Assembly: GCA_036734105.1 (NCBI GenBank)
Contig: DAIMZH010000004.1
Location: forward strand, 1-64,000
Length of the DNA: 64,000 nt
Direction: 5' to 3'
Source of the DNA: Azoarcus_F sp036734105
GTDB lineage: Bacteria; Pseudomonadota; Gammaproteobacteria; Burkholderiales; Rhodocyclaceae
Part shown: positions 37,085 through 45,319 of the stretch, one piece after another
Position numbering within the stretch: the stretch's first letter is position 1
How the letters are laid out: each line of letters begins with the position of its first letter
Notes under the pieces: generated by a model
What the model was told of the DNA's origin: nothing
The model's database searches: none
The model's input: only the letters and a program-made list of their open reading frames with translations
Made by a program: the position numbers and the translations under genes

Positions 37085-38098
37085 ATGCAATTCAGGATTT
37101 CGACCCAACCCGGCGGACAAGCCTTCGACGCTACTCCCTCCCAGACCGTCCTTGAAGCCAGCCTTGCCGCTGGACTGTTGCTCCCCTATGGCTGCCGCGA
37201 CGGCGCCTGCGGAGCCTGCAAGGGGCGCGTCATTCATGGCGACTTCGACCCGGGCAACAGCTCAGCGGGTGCGCTCAGTGACGCTGAGCGCGCCCAACAG
37301 TATGCCCTTTTGTGCCAGACCAAACCGCTGTCCGATCTATTGATCGAGGTGCGCACGCTGGGCAAGATCGGTGACATTGCCGCACGCAAGATGCCCAGCC
37401 GGGTCATTTCGCTGGACCGCGCGGCATCCGATGTCATGATTCTGCGGATAAAACTACCGGCGAGCGAGAAGTTCGAGTTCCGCGCAGGACAATACATCGA
37501 CTTTTTGCTTAACGACGGTCGTCGGCGCAGCTTCTCGATCGCCAATGCACCACACATGGCGGGAGAGCTGGAACTGCACATACGCCAGGTCGACGGCGGC
37601 AGTTTCACCAAGCACGTGTTCGACGCCATGAAGCCACGCGACATTCTGCGGCTGGAAGGGCCACTAGGCACCTTCTTTCTGCGTGAGGATAGTCACCGCC
37701 CGGTCCTTCTGGTGGCTGGCGGAACAGGCTTCGCTCCCATGAAGAGCATCATCGAGCACGCCATTCACCAACAACCAGATCGCTCAATCACGCTTTACTG
37801 GGGTGCCAGAAACCGTGAGGGCCTTTACCTTGATGCGCTTGCCCGATCCTGGCAGGATTCGCTGCCCGGATTCCGGTACATTCCTGTGTTGTCCGAAGCG
37901 CTTGCAGCCGACGACTGGCAAGGACGTTGTGGCTTGATTCACCATGCAGTCATGCAAGATGTTCCCGATCTCTCCGGTCACGAAGTATATGTCTGTGGCG
38001 CACCACCCATGGTTGACGCTGCGCGCGCGGACTTTGTTAGCCAGTGCGGGTTGTCTGACGACGCCTTCTTCGCTGACGCCTTCACCTTTTCGACTTGA
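37085..38098 (+). CDS. 2Fe-2S/FAD oxidoreductase (CDP-6-deoxy-delta-3,4-glucoseen reductase-like)
   Basis: A 337-aa electron-transfer protein. The N-terminal plant-type ferredoxin domain binds a 2Fe-2S cluster through CRDGACGACKG and the distal Cys in YALLCQTKP. It is followed by a flavin domain (RRRSFSIANAP) and an NAD domain (PVLLVAGGTGFAPMKSIIE, ending VYVCGAPPMVDAARADF). Often annotated by its similarity to AscD, but no deoxysugar genes are nearby; its acceptor is unknown. ATG 37085 starts the ferredoxin domain; the frame from 36857 overlaps the divergent SDR. Confidence 0.88.
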   Translation: MQFRISTQPGGQAFDATPSQTVLEASLAAGLLLPYGCRDGACGACKGRVIHGDFDPGNSSAGALSDAERAQQYALLCQTKPLSDLLIEVRTLGKIGDIAARKMPSRVISLDRAASDVMILRIKLPASEKFEFRAGQYIDFLLNDGRRRSFSIANAPHMAGELELHIRQVDGGSFTKHVFDAMKPRDILRLEGPLGTFFLREDSHRPVLLVAGGTGFAPMKSIIEHAIHQQPDRSITLYWGARNREGLYLDALARSWQDSLPGFRYIPVLSEALAADDWQGRCGLIHHAVMQDVPDLSGHEVYVCGAPPMVDAARADFVSQCGLSDDAFFADAFTFST

Positions 38099-38110
38099 AC
38101 ACGGATCGTC

Positions 38111-39247
38111 ATGGATCAGGCTGTTGTTCTTACCCGCGAACCCGTTGTAAATAAAAAACGGGCCATCACCGCCAACCGCCTGATTGCTCATGCGCCAAAC
38201 ATGGGCGCGCTGGTTGAGTCGCTCGGTGGTCTGAGTGAGGTCTGGCCCACGCACCACCCGGTTTTCCTGTGCCTGGCCAGGCTGGTGCCCACCATAGAGA
38301 TACTCGACTGGCAGATACCCGACAACACGCTGATCGAGATTCCGGTTCAGGCTTTGACGCGCCCGCAAACACGCGATCTCCTGCCGCTGCTGCGTGACAA
38401 TGGCGTGAGCACTTGCCTGAGCTGGTTTTCCCCGGGTGCTGACCTGCCCCCGGACGTCGACTGGCGATTTGTTTTGATGGATGCCCGCAAGCAGCCCAAA
38501 CCAGCCAGCGCTCCCGGCATTCCGCTCGCCTGGGGGCTCAAAAGTACGGAAGAATTCGACACTGCCGTCAAGCATGGCTATGAGGGCGCAGCCGGCTCAT
38601 TCTTTCTGCACGCTGGCTCCCAGGCGCGTGCGCTGACGCCAGGTCATGCTCAACTGGTAAGACTCATCAGTCTGGTGCGTGCCAACGCTGATGTTCGCCA
38701 GATCGAGTCGGTGCTCAAGCAAGACGTTGCGATCTCCTACAAGCTTCTGCGCTACATCAACTCGGCGGGCTTCGGGCTGATGTGCGAAATCCAGTCATTC
38801 AGGCATGCAGTCACCATCCTCGGCTATGCCAACCTGAGCAAATGGTTGTCCATGCTGCTGGTCACCGCCAGCCGCGACCCTTCTGCACAAGCCGTGATGC
38901 AAACCTCAATTGCCCGAGGCCGCTTCATGGAAGACATTGCGGCAAGCTTTTTTGATAAATCCGAACTCGACAACCTGTTCATCACCGGCGCCTTTTCGCT
39001 ACTACCCGCGCTGCTGGGTGCCAGCATGACGTCTGTACTGGACGAGATGAGCCTGCCGCAAAGCGTTACCGACGCACTGGTGCACGGCCAGGGCGAGTTT
39101 GCGCCTTTTTTGCGTCTTGCCGAGGCCGCCGAAAGCTTCGACCCATCCGCGCTACGTCACAAGCTGGACGAACTGCACCTTGAACCGCAGCGTGTCAACA
39201 AAGCGCTGTTGTCTGCATTGTCCTTTGCCGATGCGCTTCAGGCCTAG
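38111..39247 (+). CDS. EAL/HDOD-domain signalling protein
   Basis: A 378-aa cytosolic protein: an N-terminal degenerate EAL-like region (VVLTREPVVNKKRAITANRLIAHAP) that lacks the catalytic EAL and metal residues, then a HDOD domain from about residue 180 (LVRLISLVRANADVRQIESVLKQDVAISYKLLRYINSAGFGL, AVTILGYANLSKWLSMLL). Similar proteins act in signalling, including c-di-GMP-linked motility, but binding is not shown here. It lies 12 bases after the reductase and ends before a bidirectional terminator. Confidence 0.85.
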   Translation: MDQAVVLTREPVVNKKRAITANRLIAHAPNMGALVESLGGLSEVWPTHHPVFLCLARLVPTIEILDWQIPDNTLIEIPVQALTRPQTRDLLPLLRDNGVSTCLSWFSPGADLPPDVDWRFVLMDARKQPKPASAPGIPLAWGLKSTEEFDTAVKHGYEGAAGSFFLHAGSQARALTPGHAQLVRLISLVRANADVRQIESVLKQDVAISYKLLRYINSAGFGLMCEIQSFRHAVTILGYANLSKWLSMLLVTASRDPSAQAVMQTSIARGRFMEDIAASFFDKSELDNLFITGAFSLLPALLGASMTSVLDEMSLPQSVTDALVHGQGEFAPFLRLAEAAESFDPSALRHKLDELHLEPQRVNKALLSALSFADALQA

Positions 39248-39306
39248 CCTTGGGTGCGATCGTTTTTGACACGCACTTTGGTTGAAGCTGAAAAAGCGCA
39301 CAAAAC

Positions 39307-39338
39307 AAAAAAAGCCGACTGATCAAGGTCGGCTTTTT
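39307..39338. terminator. bidirectional Rho-independent terminator
   Basis: Arms GCCGAC (39314-39319) and GTCGGC (39328-39333) are flanked by an A-run on the left and a T-run on the right, so it can stop transcripts both from the HDOD gene and from the convergent cytochrome c gene. Confidence 0.88.
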
Positions 39339-39355
39339 GGATGAACAGCAGGCTG

Positions 39356-39667
39356 TTACGGCTTGAGGCTCAGCACCCACTCGGCGAGCTGTATGGCTTC
39401 AGCGTCGCTGACCAGCGGGTTGGGCGGCATCGGCACCGGGCCGTAAACGCCAGCACCGCCTTTTTGAATCTTGGCGGCCAGTGTGGCCACTGCGCCTTCT
39501 TCAGCAGCGCGCTTTTCAGCGACTTCCTGGTAGGACGGGCCAACCAGCTTGCGCTCTACCGCGTGACAGGCCATGCAGTTTTTAGCCTTGGCGAGATCTT
39601 CGGAAGCCATGGCAGGCGCAACCGAAAGAACACCCAGGATGACAGCAGCGGAAACGAGAGCTTTCAT
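39356..39667 (-). CDS. periplasmic class I cytochrome c (c551/c8-like)
   Basis: A small electron carrier: 103-residue precursor with a signal peptide (MKALVSAAVILGVLSVAPAMA-SE), one haem site NCMACHAVERKLVGP and the distal Met ligand in PMPPNPLVSD. Length and spacing are typical of cytochrome c551/c552. ATG 39667 has GAGG and a clear signal peptide; the frame to 39739 is unsupported. It has its own terminator. Confidence 0.92.
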   Translation of the reverse strand: MKALVSAAVILGVLSVAPAMASEDLAKAKNCMACHAVERKLVGPSYQEVAEKRAAEEGAVATLAAKIQKGGAGVYGPVPMPPNPLVSDAEAIQLAEWVLSLKP

Positions 39668-39860
39668 GTTTTTTCCTCTTGTTGGTGTGGACTGTGGAAC
39701 GACATTATTAGTCGAACGTGTTCGATTGTACATCACCACTCACATCCGGAAACACTCTCACACAACAAGCTGGAGTGCGTCCCCGGAAAGCCTCATCTGA
39801 TCGATCCTGAGTGATGTTTTATTTGATATTTCTCAATGAAACCGAAGGTTCAGTCGTCGA

Positions 39861-40712
39861 TTACTGACGCACTTCAAAAACGTTGTCCGGCAACTGAAAC
39901 AAACCACTGCTGCGAAACGGATTGATATCCAGCCCGCCGCGCCGGGTATAACGCGCCCACACTGCCAGATGGCGAGGCCTGCACTGACGCCAGATGTCGC
40001 AGAAAATCCGCTCGACACATTGCTCGTGAAACTCGTCATGGTTGCGAAACGACACAATATATCGCAGCAACGCAGCGTGGTCGATCGGTGCCCCCTGATA
40101 GCGCACCACCACGCTCCCCCAGTCAGGCTGCCCGGTGACCAGACAGTTGGACTTGAGGAGGTGAGAACAAAGCGTCTCTTCAATCTCCTCAGCCTGAACA
40201 TCCGCGTGCAGGCAGTCAGGCGCTGGTTGGTAGCGGTCAATCCGGACATCCAGGTGATCCAGCAACACACCCTGTGGTTGTCCGAACTGACGTGCTGGCC
40301 GGTCACACAGATCGATCAGACTCACATCCACACTTGCACCGGCACCTGCAGACAAGTCACGCAGCAATAAGTCCTTCACTTCGTCCAGGCTGCGAAAGGC
40401 TGACTGATTGAAGCTGTTGAGATACAGCTTGAGAGACTTCGACTCGATCAGCATGGGCGAGTCGGCAGGCACCCGGAAGCAGCCGAGCGCCACCACCGGC
40501 TTTCCACGCGGGTTGAGCCACGAGACTTCGTAGGCATTCCAGACATCAACACCGACAAACGGAAGAGCATCGGCGACGATGCCAAGTTCGTCGCGTTTAA
40601 GCTGACGGGCAATCGGAAACAGCAACTCTGGCGCGTACTCGTTGCGGTAGCTGACACTCTTGCCCAGTGGCGACGCCTCGGGCTGTCGGGAAAAATCGGA
40701 ATGAACTGTCAT
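39861..40712 (-). CDS. queF: NADPH-dependent 7-cyano-7-deazaguanine reductase QueF
   Basis: Reduces preQ0 to preQ1 in queuosine tRNA modification. 283 aa, the long bimodular (YqcD-type) form. Substrate motif ESKSLKLYLNSFNQSAF, and catalytic Cys in LKSNCLVTGQPDWGSVVVRY, followed by HEQCVERIFCDIW and the C-terminal YTRRGGLDINPFRS. It stands alone between cytochrome c and the zinc-linked operon. Confidence 0.95.
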   Translation of the reverse strand: MTVHSDFSRQPEASPLGKSVSYRNEYAPELLFPIARQLKRDELGIVADALPFVGVDVWNAYEVSWLNPRGKPVVALGCFRVPADSPMLIESKSLKLYLNSFNQSAFRSLDEVKDLLLRDLSAGAGASVDVSLIDLCDRPARQFGQPQGVLLDHLDVRIDRYQPAPDCLHADVQAEEIEETLCSHLLKSNCLVTGQPDWGSVVVRYQGAPIDHAALLRYIVSFRNHDEFHEQCVERIFCDIWRQCRPRHLAVWARYTRRGGLDINPFRSSGLFQLPDNVFEVRQ

Positions 40713-40793
40713 GGCCGCATTTTATAATTTGCCGCTGCTTTAGACAGCAGGTTTTTTCAGTTTCTGCGTTTGCCAGACCCGATACGAAAAGCT

Positions 40794-41429
40794 TCAGCGT
40801 TCAAGATACTTCTCAACACGCAGGCCGCGCATCTGATAGCCGGACACGCCCATCTCAGAATCGAGCCGTGCCACAGTCAGCACACCACTGACCCACACAG
40901 GCTGCATGTTCAGATCAGCCGGAATCGGCTCATCCGGCATGACATGAATCAACTGATTGGCCGGGGGTGGCGGCACATGGATGCATGCGCCGAAATAAGG
41001 CACCAGCAGAAATTCGTGAATCTCCTGACCATCGCCTTCCAGCGGAACGATAAAGCCAGGTATGCGCATGCGCATGCCGTTCAGGCGTTCGACTACTGGC
41101 GCATCATCCCACACCTCACGGATCTTTTGCATGATCTCCATAGCACGCGGGTCGAAATCGTCGATTGACTCCCAGTCGGAATCATCGAAAAGCCCGGCAA
41201 ACAACTCCTCGGGCAACCAATCCGGCGGGATCAGATCGTCCCATGTGAGCACTCGAAAGCCGTCTACGTACTCGTCACCAGACGCCTCCAGTCGATCGCC
41301 GATCTCAAAATCCTGTTGCTGTCCAAGCGCAGGGGCTGACACCAACCAGCCAAGCATCACAAGCAGCCAGACGGCCACACCTGATCTGTTCTTCGTCAAA
41401 CTGACTCCAGTTGGAAGCCTCGCCCTCAC
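40794..41429 (-). CDS. DUF3299 secreted protein (ZrgD-like)
   Basis: A 211-aa exported protein with a signal peptide (VAVWLLVMLGWLVSAPALG-QQQ) and a C-terminal DUF3299 domain (MRIPGFIVPLEGDGQEIHEFLLVPYFGACIHVPPPPANQLI). Members occur at the end of DUF2796-ABC operons; this matches the Vibrio cholerae zinc-regulated zrg order from memory, which is the main functional clue. The start is uncertain: the GTG at 41429 falls in dispersed-repeat copy C, while TTG 41399 would give a normal signal peptide (MTKNRSGVAVW). Confidence 0.75.
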   Translation of the reverse strand: MRARLPTGVSLTKNRSGVAVWLLVMLGWLVSAPALGQQQDFEIGDRLEASGDEYVDGFRVLTWDDLIPPDWLPEELFAGLFDDSDWESIDDFDPRAMEIMQKIREVWDDAPVVERLNGMRMRIPGFIVPLEGDGQEIHEFLLVPYFGACIHVPPPPANQLIHVMPDEPIPADLNMQPVWVSGVLTVARLDSEMGVSGYQMRGLRVEKYLER

Positions 41430-41440
41430 GGGCGACGCGA
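41393..41440 (+). repeat. dispersed element, copy C (over DUF3299 start)
   Basis: Core CAAACTGACTCCAGTTGGAA followed by GCCTC and the hairpin GCCCTCACGGGC. It overlaps the first codons of the DUF3299 gene and points away from it. Confidence 0.7.
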
Positions 41441-41573
41441 AGCTGCAATGCCCCGGACTAAATGCCGGGTTTTCAAGGGCAGCAATTTTGAAGGGGACGC
41501 AAAACCTTTCAGGCCCTGGTCACAACGACAGACCCGAAGACCTGCGCCAAGTTGCGCCTGACTCCCGCGACCG

Positions 41574-42836
41574 TCACACACGGACACTCATGCCGTCAGC
41601 CAGAGAATACCTGTAGGCGCGCCAACCGGGAACCACGCTCGCCAGAAATGCGGCAAACATGACTCCACCCAGCAACAACCACTCGCCTGACCGCAACGCT
41701 CCGGCCGACACCAGCAAACCGTGGTGCGCTTCCAGCCACGGCCCCACCGACAAGGCGAGCAGTTGCACCAATGCCACGCCAGCCACACAACCCAGCAGGC
41801 TGATCAGCAGGCTTTCCAGCGCAAGCAAACCAAAAATCTGCAAGGGCCGGGCTCCCATGGACCGCAGAATCGCCAGCTCCCGCCTGCGCTCGCCCAGACT
41901 ACTGACCACTACGGCCACCAGCCCGGTCAACCCGACCAGCACCACCAGCGCCGACACCGCCAGTAACACCTGCTCGACCACCCCTACCACGCTCCACAAC
42001 TGCTGCAAGGTAGCGCCAGGCAAAATCGCCAGCAGGGGTTCATCCGCATACGTATTGATGAAGCGCTGCACGCGGAACACGGCCACACGCGAACTCAACC
42101 CAACCATGGCGGCAGTCACACTCTTGGGGGTGAGGTCAAAGCGATGGATCTGCTCCACTGGAATCTGAACGCCAGGCAGTCGCGCCCCGCCCACCCAGTC
42201 CAGATGAATCGCCTCAATGCCCTCAAGACTGACCAACACGGCGCGATCTACTGGGGTGCCGCTGCGTTCCAGCACACCGACAATGGTAAATGGCTTATCA
42301 GCATGATCGGCGAGGCTGATGTCACCAATACCGTGGGACACCACTATGGACTGCCCGGGCTGGTAACCGTAGCGGCGGGCAAGCTCCGCCCCCACCACAG
42401 CTTCGAACACCCCATCGAACGGACGGCCATCGGCAAAGGCCAGCGCATGCCCGCGTCCATAGCGGTAATGCTCAAAAAACGCCCGACTGGTACCGACAAC
42501 CCGAAAACCTCGATGCGAATCGCCCAGCGATATCGGCACCACCCACTCTACCTGAGGATGCTCCGCCATGGCCTGCACACTAGCCCAGGAGACATTGTTG
42601 GTGGCATCACCAATATGGAACACCGAATACAACAACAACTGCACCGGCCCGCTACGCGCGCCCACCAACAAATCAGTACCGGACAAGGTCTGCGCAAAAC
42701 CCTCCCTCGCATCGTGTCGCAAACGTTCCACGCCAAGCAGCATGGCAACCGACAATGCCACCGCAATCGCGGTCAGCAATACGCTCAAACGCCGGTTGAT
42801 CATGCTGTGCCAAGTGAGATACCACAACACGCTCAT
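41574..42836 (-). CDS. FtsX/LolE-like ABC transporter permease (ZrgC-like)
   Basis: A 420-aa inner-membrane permease with a MacB/FtsX arrangement: one N-terminal helix (LSVLLTAIAVALSVAMLLGV), a large periplasmic domain (residues about 45-280, including MFSP-type core), and three C-terminal helices in the FtsX domain (LAILRSMGARPLQIFGLLALESLLISLLG). It overlaps the ATPase gene stop-to-start (ATGA). Such transporters usually act on envelope components rather than importing ions. Confidence 0.85.
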   Translation of the reverse strand: MSVLWYLTWHSMINRRLSVLLTAIAVALSVAMLLGVERLRHDAREGFAQTLSGTDLLVGARSGPVQLLLYSVFHIGDATNNVSWASVQAMAEHPQVEWVVPISLGDSHRGFRVVGTSRAFFEHYRYGRGHALAFADGRPFDGVFEAVVGAELARRYGYQPGQSIVVSHGIGDISLADHADKPFTIVGVLERSGTPVDRAVLVSLEGIEAIHLDWVGGARLPGVQIPVEQIHRFDLTPKSVTAAMVGLSSRVAVFRVQRFINTYADEPLLAILPGATLQQLWSVVGVVEQVLLAVSALVVLVGLTGLVAVVVSSLGERRRELAILRSMGARPLQIFGLLALESLLISLLGCVAGVALVQLLALSVGPWLEAHHGLLVSAGALRSGEWLLLGGVMFAAFLASVVPGWRAYRYSLADGMSVRV

Positions 42837-43543
42837 GCCATCACCTGATTGATTTCGGCCAGCCCCAGCACTCGGTCAAATCGCTTGCCCAGCCGGTGGT
42901 CATGGCTGACAAACAACAAGGTGGCGCCGACACTCGCGCACTCCTCCAGAAGCAGATTCAGAAAAGCCTCCTGACGATCGGCATCCAGCGCTGAAGTTGG
43001 CTCGTCGGCGATCACCACAGCCGGTTGACCGATCAATGCACGCGCAGCCGCCACCCTCTGTTGTTGCCCAACCGACAGATCTGCCGCCGACCGTTGCAGC
43101 AACTCTGCATTGAGATCAAGCCGCGTCGCCAGACGCATGGCCTCATCTTGCATGCTGGCATTCAGGCGAGCAGCCCTTTCAGGCGAAAAACGGCACGGCA
43201 ACACAATATTGTCTAGCGCCGACAGGTAAGGCACCAGATTGAACAACTGAAAGATGAATCCGATGTTGGCCGCACGAAACTGGTCTCTGCGACGAGCCGA
43301 CAAAGCCGCCAGCCAGGTCCCCAATACATCGACGCGTCCCTGTTGCGGCTCGACCACACCACCTATCAATGACAACAGGCTGGACTTGCCACTACCGCTG
43401 GGGCCGTGCAGGAAAACCAGCTCCCCCTGGGCAATTGTCAACTCAGGTACATCCAGACATGGCCGGGGCGCTCCCGGCCAGGCGAAGCGAACCTCGCGAA
43501 ACCGGACTGCGACCTCGGCCGAACCGGGACGATTACTCATCAC
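42833..43543 (-). CDS. ABC transporter ATP-binding protein (LolD/ZrgB-like)
   Basis: A 236-aa ATPase with Walker A LHGPSGSGKSSLLSLIGG, signature LSVGQQQRVAAARALI and Walker B VVIADEPTSALD. It pairs with the FtsX-type permease immediately downstream. It begins 6 bases after the DUF2796 gene, so DUF2796-ATPase-permease-DUF3299 form one operon. Confidence 0.9.
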   Translation of the reverse strand: MMSNRPGSAEVAVRFREVRFAWPGAPRPCLDVPELTIAQGELVFLHGPSGSGKSSLLSLIGGVVEPQQGRVDVLGTWLAALSARRRDQFRAANIGFIFQLFNLVPYLSALDNIVLPCRFSPERAARLNASMQDEAMRLATRLDLNAELLQRSAADLSVGQQQRVAAARALIGQPAVVIADEPTSALDADRQEAFLNLLLEECASVGATLLFVSHDHRLGKRFDRVLGLAEINQVMA

Positions 43544-43549
43544 ACACCA

Positions 43550-44227
43550 TCAGAAGCTGAGCCGGGTTTCATGCTTGCTCAACCTGACTGATGCCTGACC
43601 CGCTTCGCTAGCCACTTGTGCGCGAATGGTGTGGGTGCGCGGGAAGGCCTCTATGAGCTTCACCTCAAGGCCATCGAGAGCTGCGGGGTCGGCACATTCG
43701 AACTGGTACACCACATACATGTCAGCGTGTGCATGATCATCGTGCTTATGGCCGTGATCATCGTGCTTATGCCCGTGATCGTCGTGCTTATGCCCGTGAT
43801 CGTCGTGCTTATGCCCGTGATCGTCGTGCTTGTGACCATGATCTTCGTGCCCATGGTCGTGGCCGTCGTCCTGCTGCGGATAGGGTGACTCAAGTTGCAA
43901 GTCTGTCTGCACGCAGGATGCCGCCGCAGGCAGCATGAACAGCGTTGTAGAATCACGCAATCGTGTCTCAGCGGCAGCAAGCGCCTGCCTCTGCGCATCG
44001 GTGCTGGGTGCATGCTCGAAGCCCACCAGGTTATCCATCGGGCTTTCAAACTCGATCAGCAAGGTGCCACCATCCAGCGCCACCCTGAGGTCAGCCAAAC
44101 CGTGCTCGTGCGCGCCTTGCGAGTGCGCAGCAAACGGCGCAATCAAGACAAGACTGGCCATACTGAGCACGGTTTTTTTGAAGGTCAAGGCGCGGCGGCG
44201 GGTTGTGGGCAAGGCAGCGTTTTTCAT
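43550..44227 (-). CDS. DUF2796 zinc-uptake-associated protein (ZrgA-like), His-rich
   Basis: A 225-aa exported protein with a signal peptide (LTFKKTVLSMASLVLIAPFAAHS) and DUF2796 features: HEHGLADLRVALDGGTLLIEFESPMDNLVGFEHAP and, at the end, THTIRAQVASEAGQASVRL. Between them lies a tandem His/Asp tract (HGHKHDD repeated) encoded by 21-bp repeats, likely a zinc-binding arm. Vibrio ZrgA is the best-known relative. ATG 44227 has GGAG upstream; start 44257 adds unsupported residues. It diverges from the znu genes and probably shares zinc control. Confidence 0.82.
   Translation of the reverse strand: MKNAALPTTRRRALTFKKTVLSMASLVLIAPFAAHSQGAHEHGLADLRVALDGGTLLIEFESPMDNLVGFEHAPSTDAQRQALAAAETRLRDSTTLFMLPAAASCVQTDLQLESPYPQQDDGHDHGHEDHGHKHDDHGHKHDDHGHKHDDHGHKHDDHGHKHDDHAHADMYVVYQFECADPAALDGLEVKLIEAFPRTHTIRAQVASEAGQASVRLSKHETRLSF
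43732..43857. repeat. 21-bp tandem repeat encoding His/Asp tract
   Basis: Six consecutive 21-bp units of the type CGTGATCGTCGTGCTTATGCC inside the DUF2796 gene. Units three and four are identical and the outer ones diverge. Because the unit is a multiple of 3, copy-number changes would keep the frame and only lengthen or shorten the metal-binding arm. Confidence 0.9.
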
Positions 44228-44296
44228 CGATATCTCCGGGCAACTCGTGATCAACATTACATCGAAGACACTTGGGCTTCGACTCTCAGTGACAGA

Positions 44297-44311
44297 TGCT
44301 ACAATGTTGCA
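44297..44311. promoter_or_regulatory. palindrome over a -10 box in the zinc locus, possible Zur operator
   Basis: TGCTACAATGTTGCA is a near-perfect palindrome (TGCwACA-A-TGTwGCA). It contains TACAAT, a good -10 box, with TTCGAC 16 bases upstream as a weak -35. A repressor here would block the znu promoter. Assignment to Zur rests on context, not on a known motif match. Confidence 0.4.
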
Positions 44312-44549
44312 AAGACAAGTACAAACTCAAAACGTGCCCTTAACGCCCACAGACTCTCAAAGCACTGCGCACCAGCACCAGCACCAGCACCAGCACCAGC
44401 ACCAGCACCAGCACGCTGCCAGCGCACATGCCTCCCATCGGAACAGTATGGGTTTCTCATGGCTGACCACTGGCGTGATGCCACGTCTGCTGGTGGCTGC
44501 CGCTGGCAGCGGAGCCCTGTGGGGTGCATTGTGGTGGGCACTGACATGA
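44304..44549 (+). CDS. small His-rich membrane protein upstream of znuC
   Basis: An 81-aa frame with (HQ) repeated seven times, then a hydrophobic C-terminus (WLTTGVMPRLLVAAAGSGALWGALWW) that could span the membrane. It overlaps znuC by 4 bases (ATGA), suggesting coupling. His-rich pieces are common in zinc-uptake loci. The start is doubtful: ATG 44304 lies on a candidate -10 box; GTG 44334 or ATG 44448 (losing the His tract) are alternatives. No family recognised. Confidence 0.55.
   Translation: MLQRQVQTQNVPLTPTDSQSTAHQHQHQHQHQHQHQHAASAHASHRNSMGFSWLTTGVMPRLLVAAAGSGALWGALWWALT
44370..44411. repeat. CACCAG hexanucleotide repeat (x7)
   Basis: Seven exact CACCAG units coding for alternating His-Gln in the small ORF before znuC. 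Slippage would change length by two codons at a time without a frameshift. Confidence 0.92.
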
Positions 44550-45319
44550 CAACGCTGATTCCCACGGCCAACTCTTTGATCCGCTTTCAGAATCTCACGC
44601 TGGGTTACGATCGCCACCCGGCGGTGCATCACCTCGAAGCCAACATTCCCGGTGGGGCAATGCTGGCGCTGGTCGGTCCAAACGGTGCAGGCAAGTCCAC
44701 GCTGCTGAAGGCACTCACCGGCCAGCTCCAACCCTTGCAGGGCAGCATAGAGCTGCAACTCAAGCCTGACCGCATCGCCTATCTTCCGCAGATGAACGAC
44801 ATGGACTCGAGCTTTCCGGTGAGCGTATTCGACATGGTCGCCATGGGAATGTGGCGTCGGATGGGCAGTTTCGGTGGGCTGACACGCCACGATCTGGCAC
44901 ACATCCGGGAGGCGCTGGCCCAGGTCGGTCTGACAGGCTTTGAGCGCCGCCCGGTGGGAGCCCTGTCCGGGGGACAGTTGCAGCGCGCCCGCTTTGCCCG
45001 CCTCATGCTGCAGGATTGCCAACTGGTACTGCTGGACGAACCATTCAATGCCATAGACAGCCGCACCACCGACGACTTGCTGAAACTCATGCAGGGCTGG
45101 CATGCCGAAGGGCGTACCACCATCGCGGTGCTCCACGATCTTGAAAGGGTTCGGCTGCACTTTCCCCACAGCATGCTGATCGCTCGCGAGCTGGTGGCTT
45201 ACGGCGACACCAGCATGGTTCTCACGCCTGAGCACCTGGCGCGTGCTCGACAACTTGCTGAAAGCTTTGACGAGAAGGCTCCGGTTTGTCACCGACAGAG
45301 CGATAAATCGACACTATGA
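44546..45319 (+). CDS. znuC: zinc ABC transporter ATP-binding protein
   Basis: 257-aa ATPase of the metal-type (cluster 9) ABC importers. Walker A VGPNGAGKSTLLKALTG (about residues 44-60), signature GALSGGQLQRARFARLML, Walker B LVLLDEPFNAID and the switch His in VLHDLERV. ATG 44546 overlaps the small upstream ORF; the much longer open frame from 43895 runs antisense through DUF2796 and is not coding. Functions with ZnuB and ZnuA next to it. Confidence 0.92.
   Translation: MTTLIPTANSLIRFQNLTLGYDRHPAVHHLEANIPGGAMLALVGPNGAGKSTLLKALTGQLQPLQGSIELQLKPDRIAYLPQMNDMDSSFPVSVFDMVAMGMWRRMGSFGGLTRHDLAHIREALAQVGLTGFERRPVGALSGGQLQRARFARLMLQDCQLVLLDEPFNAIDSRTTDDLLKLMQGWHAEGRTTIAVLHDLERVRLHFPHSMLIARELVAYGDTSMVLTPEHLARARQLAESFDEKAPVCHRQSDKSTL

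Noticed and set aside
41430..41500. Terminator between the DUF3299 and permease genes
   Set aside because: CCCGG/CCGGG followed by TTTT reads on the plus strand, while all nearby genes are on the minus strand.
43895..44545. Long N-terminal extension of znuC
   Set aside because: It runs antisense through the DUF2796 gene and the small ORF; ZnuC homology starts at 44546.
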